Of a stretch of DNA of 64,000 bases, positions 21,025-33,300 are shown piece by piece (the first letter of the stretch is position 1; each line of letters starts with the position of its first letter). The DNA is from Sphaerolaimus hirsutus. Taxonomy: Eukaryota > Nematoda > Chromadorea > Monhysterida > Sphaerolaimidae. The stretch is taken from NCBI GenBank assembly GCA_964036195.1, contig OZ038454.1, positions 19,454,315 to 19,518,314 of the forward strand, read 5' to 3'. The notes below the pieces were generated by a model. The model made no database searches, was not told the origin of the DNA, and saw only the letters and a list, made by a program, of their open reading frames with translations. A program made the translations under genes and the position numbers.

Positions 21025-24000
21025 ATCCGAGCGCCCCTGCCGGTCACCGGGGTGCGTTGGTTCCAGGCGAAATTCGCACACAGCGCCCTGACCGCCTTCG
21101 ACGTTTTCTGCGGCGAGTACGACCAGATAAAGTGTCACGAGCCGCAGGTTGTCCTGTCCGCGGACATTTTTTCGACCATCTAGTTTTGGTATTTCAGGAC
21201 ATGCCTTTTCGATGTATTTTTTCCTAGACTATATTTTCTCTTAAAATTTGCGACATTAGACCCCACGCAGTACCAAAATTTTGAAAGTTTTTTAAGATCA
21301 GTTTTGACGCATTTCAGTTGACCGGAACAGAAGTCCGGTATGTAACTAATTGTTGATGCAGATCGAAAATGGTTGATTCTGGCAAGGACGTAGCCAGGGG
21401 GGGCGGGGGGGGGCGGCCGCCCCCCCCTTCCCGGGCCGGATCAAAAAATGTGCCAGAAATGGCACTTCCAGAAGACGATTTTGTCGACAGTTTGAAAAAT
21501 TTTTGCGCGCAAGCGCGCATTTTCCCTTCACGGCATATATTTTCGACTGACTGGTCTCCGCGGCTTCAAAGTCAGTGAAAATCGACCCAATTCCTGTCCA
21601 TGTCGCTCTATATGCCTGTAAAAAACAGACGTATACTGGTGTTTTGGCGCCAATGCCAACGCCAGTGGCGCCATGGCGTGGCGCCTACAAATGGCGCCAG
21701 CGCCATGGCGCCATTCGCCTACTGCATGGGTAAAATTTTAGGGGGGGGAGGCGCCGCCCCCCCCCGTTCGCCGGGCTCCGTATACAATCCGCCCCCCCCC
21801 CGCTCAAAAATCCTGGCTACGTCCCTGGATTCTGGTAAACCCAAATGTTTGTAAAACTATTTAAGACTGTAAGATTCATCTAAGAGATTTATTTAGTGTG
21901 TATCACTGCATACCCCCTACTATGGGCCATATTTCTGTCTCCCAATGCGTCGCACATGAGCGCGCAGGATGGGGACGCGGGCGTGCGGCCGTTCCTGCGT
22001 CCGCGCGCCGTCACCCGCACAATTCAGTCGGCCGATTTCGCCGTCAAGGCGCACTACATCACCGGGTTCGGTTCCGAACTGAAACTTACACGCTAGTTGA
22101 CATCGCAGGTTTGTGTCAACTGAATGTCAACTAAATGACAAATAAATTTTTAAAAGCGTCACAATTGAAAGGAACAATGAAGATTAAGTGTCACGGTATA
22201 AAATTAACTATGCCCTGTCACCATAGGCAAGTTGAGAACACACAAGTAACCAAAATTCAGTTGAATTTAGTTGACACTAATCTCTATGTCAACTAGTGTG
22301 TGTTAACCCAAATTCTCATTTCTGTCCAATCCCCTCCAATTTCTCCAATCTCAGTTTCTCGTCGGCGCACTCGTACATCGCTTGCGGCGGGCCCACGCGC
22401 AGCTCCGTGTACGACTTTTGGGAAATGGTGTGGCAGGAAAATGTCAGGACGATCGTCATGCTAAACACGCCCTTCGAGGAGCGCAGGGAGGGCATGATCC
22501 CCGATCATAATGTGGAGACTATTCAGGTGTGCATGATGGGGGAGAGGGGGGGGGGGTCGAATTTCGAATGTTATTTTTCTCATGTTTGGACATCGAAATC
22601 GAAGGCTTCGATTTGATAAGACCTAAATCAAAAGGTGGTGGCTGCCTAAAACAAAAGGATCTGTACCTCTGCAAGTAAGCTCTCCCTGCAAGAAGCAGCG
22701 ACCTGTAAGTAATGATGACCACTCTGCAAGTGCACCTGCTCTGCAAGGATGCACTTGAGCTAGCATTGGAAAAATGAGTGATTTTGAGAAAATTTAACCT
22801 CAGAAAATCCTCCAAAACTAAAACATAATTAAATCTGAAATAAAACCACAGGAAATCAAAGAAAATATCTATGGGAATTTTTCTCGATCTTTTTTATCAG
22901 AGCAGGAAAACCTGGAGAAAATGCAAATAAATTTATGCTTTTTTGACATTTCCTGATATTTCAAAAATATAAATCTGCCAAAAAAATTCTAATGCACTGC
23001 ACCACGTCATTTACTCTTTTCCGCTCTATGGTGAACCAGTTGCCTTAAAAATGATCAATGAAACTTTTAATTTTTTTCTCTCAAAAATCCGCCAGTTTGA
23101 ATAACTTAATCAGTTCACTATTTACCCGCAGTACTGGCCGTGCGTGGCGGGCAAAACACTACGTTTCACCCCCTGGCACATCGAGTGCGTGGGCAGCGTG
23201 CTCAAGGCCTCCTTCGACCAGCTCGTCCACGATGACAGCGACCATTTCGCCTATCGCGTCACCGAGCTGAGTTTGTCCAATTCCAACCCCATCCTGCAAA
23301 TGGGCCCTAGGAGGATAGTGCACGTTTGCGTGTTTCATTGGCCCGATGGACAGGTGGGAGGGGAGTTGGATTTCTGGCATTGATTTATTCGAATGGTCGG
23401 TGCTTTTTTCAAAGGTTTTTTAAACAACGTTATCTGGAGGCTTTTGAAAAAACAACGTTTTTTTTATAGAAAAACACCACTTTTTGAACACCCCCTTTTT
23501 TAGTAAACAACCAGGTTGTAAAAAACGTATTTTTCTGACCCGTACTTTAATAATCATGTTTTATTTCGTATAAATTCTCACACATACGCATACAAGTAGA
23601 TACCGAAGTGCGTTTCGGCGACTTCCGCATACAACGAGTCCGCGCTGATATTAGCCGACATAATGATGAAGGTGGTTCAATTTGCATTCTATGGCGGCAC
23701 TCACGCTGTATGTCAACTAAATTCGTGTCAACTAAAGTTTCGTGAATTATATGATAACTTTCCTATTTGATAAAGGGTGGTTAATTTTACGCCATGAAAC
23801 CTGATTTTCATTGTTTCTGTAAAGTGTGATTTTTTTAACAAGATTTTGTGTTATTTAGTTGACATTGAGTTGACACGAATTAGCGATGTCAACTAGCGTG
23901 CGTAAGCCCGAATATCGCGAACTGAAACAAACACATTTACCACCCCCCCCCCCCCTCCCCACAGGAACTACCCACTTCCACCTGCCCAACCGTAGTGCAC

Positions 24001-27000
24001 TGTCACGCGGGCGTCGGCCGCACCGGCGTCTACGTGGCGGCGCACACCGCCCTGCTACGGGCTCAACATCGACGCCTGTTCGACTGCAAGTACACGGTGG
24101 CCAACGTGCGCCGGCACAGGCCCAGGGCCGTTATGAACGCCTTTCAGTATGCGTATGTGAATTGTCTGGTGGCTGAGGTTGCGTTGAGGTGGGTTTGGGG
24201 TGTGGGGGGGGATGTGCATGGCACTTTACACGCTATCGCGACTGGTGCCACTCCCGTATTTCGTAGAATTACCTGTAAAATGTGAAATGTCATACAAGCG
24301 TAAAAAATATTTGACGTTTTACAGGGCATTTTACATGACTTTAGACACTGCATGACATTTATCATTTTACAGGGCATTTTACATGCCTCTCTTTTTCACT
24401 CGTATGAAATTTGCCATAGCACTTTTCATGGCATTTTCGTCATGTAGGGAATTTTCAGTGTCTGAAGGTGGCCCCTGATCTTCTATCGACCGGACACAGG
24501 CGCGGCTGGCTTCCCGATACGGTGGAGATGGTGAGCGAGCGCGTCAGTTCGCGTGCGCTGCTCGATCAAGCGTGGAACGACCTCTATGAACAATTTGATG
24601 TGTGTGTTTTCGATCACTGATGGCAAAGTGCCAAAATGTAGTTACGGTGGCAGAAGACACGATGATAGTGGTACCATTTGCCGGTCATTATTGCCATTGA
24701 TTGAACGCAAGTCGGCTAGAAAATTATATTTGCGAAAATGAGCCGGGTACCCCACAGATAAAGTACCAATTGCGATTATTGCCATCACCATCACATCCTT
24801 CAGACCGATTTCACTTGACTGAATCTCGATGTTTCAGGAAACGTGGAACGACTCTGTGCGGGTGGACAACTGGCCCGACGCGGACACGGGCGCCCCCGCG
24901 GACTGCTCGTCCAATTCGCACGAATGCACCGTGGTCGAGGTTAGGTATTCTCATAAAAATCGTTTATTCCAGTAAACTCAAATACCGTATTTCCTCGAAA
25001 TTCCCCCCTCGAAATCCCCCCTCAAAATGGTCACTATGAATTTATAAACCCTCCCTCGAAATACCCCCCCCCCAAAAAAAAAAAAAATTGTATGAGTGTA
25101 TAAGCTGCGGTTTGTCATCCGGGCAATGCAGAATACACCTGAAAACAATGACTGTATTATGTTAGAACAGTGTATATACAACCTACATACTTAAACAAGT
25201 CTATAGAGTCCGCGGTTTTTGTTTGGTAATTGGTAATTGGAGGAAATACGGTATGCGTTTAAGGCTGATTAAGCTTACTATATTCTCAAAATTTCATTCG
25301 TAAACCAGTGTTTGCAGCAAGATTTACTTCTATCTTTTAGATTTTATTTTGAAATTTTTATTTAGTAATACTGATGCGACTCAGGCGGTCCCCCATCCGA
25401 ACGTCGATTTGCTGCTCGCCAACGCCGTACTCGCCGAGGACTACGTCACCAATTTAAAAGTTGGCCAGCGTAGCAAATGGAATCATTTTTTTGCACTCGG
25501 GTGACAGAAACAAAAAATGCGGCCCTCAAATTCAGCTGGTGGAGCTGATCGACGCGCACTCCAAAATCCCGCCTCCATCAAATGAAGTCGCTCGAACCGC
25601 GCAGCCGCCCACAGCGGCGCCGTCGCTGATGCAAAAGCACGCGCCGATTTCGCACGAATTTGTCGACGCGTCGCTGATCCACTGCGGCGTCAGGGAGCAG
25701 CAATTGACCTCGGAAGTTACGGCCCCCTTTTCCTTGCCGACTGGCTTTGAGCAGCAGAGAGTGCCCGTGGGCAACTTGGAACCGGCCGCCCGCTGCGCTG
25801 ACGTCGGTGGTTGTGGTTATGAGGATGCTGTTGGCACCGGCCTCTCCCCTGCGCCGAACCAGCCCAACTACTCGAATTACGTGTGCGATGTGCCGCTGGT
25901 TTGCTTTGTTTTGATGACTGGCTTTGACTTGCTTCTCAATTGATAAAAAATTGATGTTTTTGATTAAAATCATGTTATTTTGGGGGGGGGGCTGAGCGGT
26001 GCCCCTTAAGCAAACTGCCCCCCCCTGCTCAAAAATACTGGATACACGTCCCTGACTAGAACCCCGTGAACCCAGGCACTGGATTCAATGGCATCCGGTT
26101 CCGGCAGCCGGCCATCCTACGCGAGCGCGGCGGCCACGGCGCTGCAGCGTCACGGGCCCCCAGCCGCGCAGCCGGACCTCGGTCTCGCCGTCGCCGCGGC
26201 CAGTGAGAATGACGAACAGTTCCCCCTGAGTCAACTGGCACAGGCTGGTTTGTGTCGGGGTTAGCTATTTCGGTGTTTTCTTGTTGACGTGAAGTGGGGT
26301 TTGGGTGATGTGACTTTCTTAGGGTGTTGTCGGTGTGTCGGTCGATATTTGCCAAATGGTAATTTTGGCGTGAATTTGGTGCACGCAGCTTTTACTTTTT
26401 TTTGTGTCCGTATACCTGATAATACGACTATTATTTATAAATATCTGAAAATGAGCAAACAAATGTGGCGGCGCCAACTTTCGCTTGTATCAGCCTTTCG
26501 CTGGAGTAAATACCCACAGTTCATTAATTTGCCTGCACCGTGTAATTCGCGCAGTAACCAATGAGCAACAGACTGTGCCAATTGGTGATGGGTGCGACGG
26601 TCAATTTACGCAGTTTCCCGCCGCCGCGTGGCACTCAGCTGATCAGTGTTCCGCACAACGTCGGTTTTTGCGCACTGATGTCCTTTTCCTGTTGCGTGAC
26701 TTGTTGTGGATGCGTAAAGTGCGAATGCAGAATTGTGGGCCGGTCCATCGCACTGGCAACACGGCGGTTCCTTGGCACCGGGCCAAACCGCGCCGCCGGT
26801 CGGCTTCGCGCCCTTTTCGTTCCCGCCAATGTATCCATTTTGGCTGTGCGTCCATTTTGTAGCATTATCATTTACCATAAATACATTTGTTTAATGCACA
26901 TCACACAAAAATTCCAGTGAGAGCAGTCCCTACGGCGCTGCCAATTTTGTGCCGCACGGTGCGCCACAAGTTCAGCTCAACCAGGGTCATTTGGCCAGTT

Positions 27001-27041
27001 TTGAAGGTGTGGAAGAAAATGGTGATACCAAACAGGAGTAG
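21025..27041 (+). CDS. Divergent protein tyrosine phosphatase (11 exons, 5' end missing)
   Basis: Exons: 21025-21147, 21968-22065, 22355-22526, 23132-23353, 23965-24188, 24500-24599, 24838-24939, 25385-25459, 25536-25880, 26076-26251, 26918-27041 (TAG). All phases agree at every junction. The catalytic domain is spread over exons 1-5: FCGEYDQIK, then HYITGF (pTyr-domain entry), YIACGGP.....DFWEMVWQENVRTIVML, YWPC, the WPD-loop (HWPDG), the P-loop HCHAGVGRTG with nucleophile Cys and Arg, and the Q-loop QYAYVN. The general acid, nucleophile and Gln are present, so it is probably active on phosphotyrosine. The KNRY-type recognition loop and NAS motif are not recognisable. The C-terminal 270 or so residues are Ser/Pro/Ala-rich with no domain seen. 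N-terminal exons must lie upstream, perhaps beyond the retroelement. Confidence 0.85.
21383..21827. mobile_element. hAT-type MITE family I in PTP intron
   Basis: Begins CAAGGACGTAGCCAGG and ends CCTGGCTACGTCCCTG, flanked by perfect 8-bp duplications GATTCTGG (21375-21382 and 21828-21835). The interior has C/G homopolymers and GGCGCC-rich sequence. Fragments of the same family occur near 25,980-26,055, 41,050-41,215 and 47,400-47,500. Confidence 0.8.
22085..22312. mobile_element. MITE family C-like copy in PTP intron
   Basis: TTACACGCTAGTTGACATCG at the left and TGTCAACTAGTGTGTGTTAA at the right form inverted ends of the TTGACAT family. Starts 20 bp after the donor of the exon ending at 22,065. 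The intron 22,527-23,131 downstream shows nothing. Confidence 0.55.
23705..23910. mobile_element. MITE family C-like copy in PTP intron
   Basis: CACGCTGTATGTCAACTAAATTCGTG against GATGTCAACTAGCGTGCGTAAG, the same terminal-repeat type, diverged. The rest of intron 23,354-23,964 is AT-rich with a C-run before the acceptor. Confidence 0.5.
24244..24476. mobile_element. MITE family H copy 1 (intronic)
   Basis: Starts GGTGCCACTCCCG, contains AATTACCTGTAAAATGTGAAATGTCAT and inverted GACATTT...CAGGGCATTTTAC segments, and ends GGTGGCCCCTG. Its right end is 23 bp from the next exon (24,500). Confidence 0.6.
24982..25254. mobile_element. MITE family E copy 1 (ACCGTATTTCCTCGAAATACCCC type)
   Basis: Inverted ends ATACCGTATTTCCTCGAAAT and AGGAAATACGGTAT, with C/A-rich GAAATACCCCCC motifs inside. 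Lies in the PTP intron 24,940-25,384. Confidence 0.65.
26252..26917 (+). other. PTP intron, nothing recognised
   Basis: Has several overlapping short open frames but none with convincing composition or splice context. Confidence 0.4.
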
Positions 27042-27391
27042 CCATTGAGATTTTTTCCGATTTTAGTTTTGATCAATTGTTTACACATACTCATCTTTCT
27101 GGATTTCCCAAATATTTGGTGTGGTTATGTTTTTGTTTATTTCACTGCGCCAAAATGAACAAAGCTCGTGAACTTCGCTATGTTTGACCCCCAAATGAAT
27201 TGTATTGGAAACCAACCCTTCACTGGTATCGCTTTTTTATTCTAGCTACGTATGCCAAGTGACATAAAATTTATCAAATCTTAGTTTACCTTCAACTTTA
27301 CCCACAAGCCCGCATGCGCCATCGTGTGTTGGCAACCTACCAAATCCTGTAATGGTATAACCCATTGTGCTCACCGTGTGACAGCGGTGCG
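27042..27391 (+). other. Short spacer between PTP stop and kinase start
   Basis: 350 bp separate the PTP stop codon from the first kinase ATG. No AATAAA, TATA box or CpG-rich promoter is evident. A GTGTGACAG acceptor-like site lies at 27,376-27,384, 7 bp before the ATG, so the kinase start could be preceded by a trans- or cis-spliced leader. Confidence 0.5.
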
Positions 27392-30300
27392 ATGGCGTCG
27401 CCGCTGCTGCCGCGGCTGGGCTTGGCTGGGGTGCTGGCGAGGCACCGGTCGCCGTCGCGGCACGCCGCCAGCGCCATCGGTAACTTGAGCCGCACCAGTA
27501 GTAATGCCAGCTTGCACAGGTGATTGGTGTTCTTGAGTTGTGTTTGGGATGTCTTGAGGTGCTTAAGAGGGATTGGCGGGAAATTTGGTCTATTGATATT
27601 CACCTCCGAGGTGAGAACCTGAATCTATTTTATATATGGGGAAAATAAACTCAATTTGAGAACAGTGATTACCTATAAAACTTTCTTTAAAAATCTGGTG
27701 CTCTGAAAATTGATGCCAAATCTTTGACGAATCCAGGGTTGGTGACCTTGGTTAACCTTAACTTTTTCGTTTCCACGTTTTCAGTGGACTGCCGGAAAAA
27801 CCATCAATATCCAATGCCATGCGTCTTGTATGTGCACCTAGAAACTAATTCCTTGCAGGTCACTCACAGTGAGCACCTCGCACCCGGTGGACTACAACTC
27901 TGCGTCCTGTATTCCCAAGGAAAACCTGACGCCCAGACAGAGTCTGCTCGCTTCGACCCACACGCGCAGCGCCTGCGGGTAGTTATCGTCTTCATTTTCT
28001 TCTATTTTTATAGTCATCTGGGCGTGTACTCATAGTTGTACTTTTACGCAATAAATAGGTATACTCGAGTCTCGAGTACAGAATAAATACTTTTACGCTT
28101 CCTCTGAAAACGCTCGTGTACTCCCTTTGACGTACATTTTGAAAGTACTCGAGTACAGAAAACGTTTTAGGTTTTAGGGATAGGTTTTTTCAAGGCATGA
28201 AAAGGAGAAAAAGGTGAAAAAGCTAAAAATGAGAAAATTAGCCAGTATGTGGTATTTATATAAGATCTTGTATAGCCAAAAACGCTAAAAATAGGCTGAA
28301 TTTGAAGGTGAAAATAGGCAAATAATAAAAAAATTTGTGCAAATTTTTCAAAAATACTTGCTTATAAGTTTTCCAGGGAAAAGTATTTTACTCACGTTAG
28401 TATAAGTACAAAAATCTACTTTTTATGTTTTCTGTACCCGGAGGGTGAGTAAAATAGATACTTTACGTTTATGTATATACTCGACGTACGTGATACTCTG
28501 CCCTCGCACTGATTTATGTCTCGTGTTGGAAGCGTGCCAATGATTATTAAATCATGCGATTTCCGTAAAAGTATGAAAAAAATTCATCGATGTGAATATG
28601 TTAATGAATAACATTAACAACAATCAATTTTGTCATCTTTTTATGAAACTCGGATGGGTTAACCATCGTTGGCACACTTCCAGCGGGAACCACGCGTGCA
28701 GGGTGTAAAGTAACCGGAGTATACTATGTGAAAAGTTTTGTACTTTAAACAAATCCACTTGTACTTTGTTTCGCTTTCAGTTTGGCGGGTCGCAAGCGCG
28801 GCCTGAGCTACTGCCCGGAGGCGGGGATGGCTGTGCGCAAGCAGCTGCAAGTCACGCCCACGCACGGGCGCTGCGACGAGGGCGCCACCCGCGCCAGGAA
28901 AGGCAGCGACCACACGGTGCGCGGCTCGCTGGTCAAAATGTCGCTCAGAACCAAGCAGAGGCTGTTGAGGGCGACCAGCTTCGGCACGAGCACTATTGTG
29001 AACGCGGCCAGGTTTGTCCTTGTGGTATAGGGTTGCAGACGGTACAGCGTTGCGGTTAACCTTACGGTACGGTATATTTTGTATTTTGCGGTATACGGTA
29101 CGGTACGGTACGGTAAATCTTCAATTTTGCGGCAGACTGTATGGTAGGGTAAAGTGCGGTACGCGGTACAGTACGGTAATTTTTCCAAATTTGCGGTACG
29201 GTACTGCACGGTGAATTGTCCAAATTTGCGGTACGGTACGGTTAATTTTCCAAATTTGCGATACGGTACGGTAAATTCCGCCACACTACCCGAGCACTCG
29301 TACAAGCCTCATCAAGTGTCATCTCACGTGTGGAAGTCTCCCGTTGTCCAGGCGAGCCACGATGCGCGCGCGCCAGCGGCGCAGTCCGCCCGACTGCGGC
29401 GCGCTGTCCAACGGCGAAGACGACCACTCGCCCGCCATGCTGAGCGGCAAGTCCTTCGACACTATCAACTCGATGGACTTGAAGAATTCCCCCGTGCTGG
29501 TGTGTTGGTTTTGCGCGGTTTGCTCAGACATGCTCGGATTGGTGCGACTTATTCTGTACATGGGTATCTTAAATCTATTCTATTCTTCGGAGGGATAGAT
29601 AGCTGAAGAAATTTTTGGGGTGAGGTGGTTGGGGGGGGGTGTCCGTGGGGGTTAAATATTAGGTTTTGTCAATGTGTATAAGGAGGAAAAGCAAGAAAAA
29701 TCGCCAAAAATAGTTAAGATATAGCTAAAAAAGTAGACAAGCACATTCATAGCCAAAATTAGCTGAAAATCAACAATAAACTCATGAACTAGTGATTTTT
29801 AAGGTGAAAATCTATACAAAGGATGAAACTAGCGATTTTGAGGGAGAATTTGGGTAAATTTGTCAAAAAAATTTGCCTAGAGGATAGATAGATAGCTGAG
29901 CGGTCTCCGGGATAGATAGATAGATAGCTGGGGGGGGGGTGCGGTAACCACTTTCGAGACCCCCGATTAGGGATGGAAAAAAGCGCTTTTTTTTAACGGC
30001 CCCGCTTTTTTTAAAAAAAGCGCTTTTTTCGCTTTTTTTCAAAAAATGTCGAGATGTTCTCTAAAAAGCTCCCAAATATGGTTCTGTATCAATATATACA
30101 AGTATATCAGACAAGTGGCAGTACTTGTGATTATATATAGCCATAGAATGGCTGTGTAGTCATGGGATAACATGATAAGTGGTGATTTCTGCCAAAAAAA
30201 TACTTTTTATGTTTACTCATAATGTATATCACTGTTTGTGAATGTTTCATGACTTCAAGTGAAGTTAGGCATGAAATAGTGCTTATAAATAAGGCTAAAA

Positions 30301-33300
30301 GAGAAGGCTAATACATTGAAGCTCATGTTTCCCACTGTAGAAGTATGTGGGAGCACATTACCTCAATATTATATATTACAGCAACATATGTCGGCTTATT
30401 CACCCATGGTAGCACATAGAAATGGATGTTTTGATACTAAAAATGCAACAAAACCAATGAAAGCAACCACCAATGTCAATTTGTGTGTGAAATTGCGCGC
30501 TTGCGCGCAAAAATTTTGCAAAATACCTAGTGCATAAGTACTAAATTTTTTGCCAGCGCTTTTTTTAAAAAAAAAGCGCTGGGACCCTAGCTCTTTTTTT
30601 AAAAAAAGCGGCATTTTTAAAAAAAAAGCGCTTGAAAAAAAGCGCTGGCCATCCCTACCCCCGATCATGCATATCGGTTGAAATGCATACCACCGCGGCA
30701 GCCGGGCGACGTGCACGACGCGGCCTACATGCCGACAGCGAGCTGCGCGGCGCTGATCACCAGCCCGTGCCGCATGGAGCGCTACCACCTGCAGCGCCGG
30801 CTGCTCTACCAGAAACACGAAGAGAGCGACCCCGGTGGAATGTGTCTTGCGGCTGATGAGAGCCGGACGAATGAGTCAGTGGTGAGTGGAGTGAGGATGC
30901 GAGCGGATCAGTTTTGTTATGCTGCTCGATTTTTAGTAGAAGTGAAGTGCTGAAGTACAAATAAACGTGAATAAAAAATGTGTGTTGACGCGGACATAGG
31001 TATATCCGTATATCCTTGAATAAGACCCCCTCGAATAACCCCCATCTTGAATAACTCTCGCTATGGGTGATAAATATGCAATACAAAAATACAAAAAAAT
31101 GTTAATTACGGCGCGACAACAGATAAATACATACTGTGTATGCAGTGATTTATACACAACCTTTTGCTGTTGTTGAACAGTTAAATACCTGAATTACGAG
31201 ATGACAGAATGCATTCATATTTACACTGAATTAAGTGCAAGTTACTCCTCCCTCTAATACCCCCTTGAATAACTCCCTCGTCGCAGACTGACGCGAACTC
31301 CGAATGTCCCGCGTTAGATTCAGCCGTGCCCAGGAACACCGAAAACACTGAAAGCTCTAACACAGAAAACGGTGAACCCGGCCCGCCGCCCGTCCTATCC
31401 CCATACAATTTCGCTCGATCAAACTCGACTGGCGGCGCACGCAGACCTCTGGTGCCAATCCCAGACTCTGTGAAATGCCAATGTAGAATGTCAAATGTCA
31501 AATGTCATGCAAAGTGTAAAAAAGTCATAGAAAATTATCAAACGTACGTTTGCCATTTTCTAGGGCAATTACATAACTTTTTACAGTTTTATGACATGAC
31601 ATTTTGCCAGGCATCTTACAGGGTCTGGGACTGCCCCTGGCTGCCTTCGTTGCGGCTGCGAAGCTTCGCAGATTGTCGTTGGTTAATGACGGCGGCGCGT
31701 TGCCGCTGAGCGCTCGGACGCCGAGCAGCGCGGGCAGCGCAGTCGGCACCCCTCATATTGGTGCGTCCGATAGATTCGCCTGGTGCCAGTCTCAAGCCCT
31801 GTAAAAGTGTAAAGACAGGTGTCAATTGTCATACAAGTTTGTCAATTGTCATTCAAGTTTGTCAATTGTCATTCAAGTTTGTCAATTGTCATGCCAAGTG
31901 TCAGGTAGTGTTCAGTAAAATATATTCCCTTTCTCGTCTAGATTGACATTTTACAGGACATTTGATACTTGAATTTACACTTTACAGGGCTCGGGACTGC
32001 CCCCTGGTTGTGTGTTGTTAACCTTTTCCACCAAAAGTCTTATTTTCAGGACACGGGGGGTTCGGTTCAGTTTTTATTGCGAGATACGACGGCAAGAAAG
32101 TGGCTATCAAGCAGTTGCACAATAGGAAAACAGGTAACTGTAAATATTTGCTTGAAAAATTCTACCTGTAAATAAATGATCCCCCTTTAGGCATATGATA
32201 AATTTTGTCAAATTTGAACAAAAATTGCATGTTATTTTGTTAATACAGCATATTTTCGTGAAATGAGTTGATAAATAAACACCTTCCCGGACAAGTTCAC
32301 CACCCATTTTTTTATTTCACTTCGAATGCAATATCTCCGTCCATGGGGGTGTTATAAAGCTGAAACTTTGTATATATAAAGTTGTAAGACCCCTCTACTC
32401 CCCAACAATGGGGGAGGTGCGGCGACTCACTACAGGGTGGGTCGCCCTATATGCAAATAATTTTTTGGCGTTTTTGGTGTCCCAAACAAGTTCACCACCC
32501 ACTTGATTGGCTACACTACGAGAGCCATATCTCCAGCTGTGATGGCAGTATAAAGCTGAAATTTGGGGTATGTCTTGCCAACAACCCCCTTCACGATCCA
32601 CCAGTGGGGCGGCTGCCAACGACCCACTAAAGCATGGGTCACTGTATATAAAGTTAACCATTTTCTAAAAACAGCCCAAGTGTCCCAAACAGCACAAGTT
32701 CATCACCCAACTGCATTAAAAAATTGTTGCAACAACATACCTAATATAAAAATGAATCGGGTTGGAACACTATTTCAGCCAAAAAAATTTTTTTCAGTAG
32801 GGCACCCACCCTGTCCCATAAACAGCCAACTGAAAATTTCACTTTAAACCAATTTTTTGTATCACACTTAAAAAGTTGGTTTACAAAGTTCACTAGGGGA
32901 GGGTCTAAGGTTCAAAGTTATGTAAACCACATAACCTCTAAAATGCTTCCATAAGGAAATTTACTTGGGGTGAATTCTATGATGTCAAAATGATGTCATT
33001 TCAGGAAGAAAATTTGACAAAATTTTCACTTTTTCATTCACCCCAAATAAATTTCCTTATGGAAGCATTTTAGAGGTTATGTTGTTTACATAACTTTGAA
33101 CCTTAGACCCTCCCCTAGTGAACTTTGTAAACCAACTTTTTAAGTGTGATACAAAAAATTGGTTTAAAGTGAAATTTTCAATCTGCTGTTGATGGGACAG
33201 GGTGGGTGCCCTACTGAAAAAATTTTTATGAGCAGAACTAGGGTTCATATCTGATTCAATTTTATATCAGGTATGTTCTCACAACATTTTTTATAATGCA

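Noticed and set aside
20904-21227. 107-codon ORF overlapping the first PTP exon
   Set aside because: Runs through MITE family B and uses a frame different from the phase-consistent PTP exon.
28808-29305. 165-codon minus-strand ORF
   Set aside because: Built from TACGG microsatellite sequence and the antisense of a kinase exon.
27392-31760. Kinase N-terminal exons as part of the PTP protein
   Set aside because: The PTP exon ends in a stop at 27,041 in the phase-consistent frame, and the first kinase exon has its own ATG; a fusion would need exon skipping not supported by sequence alone.
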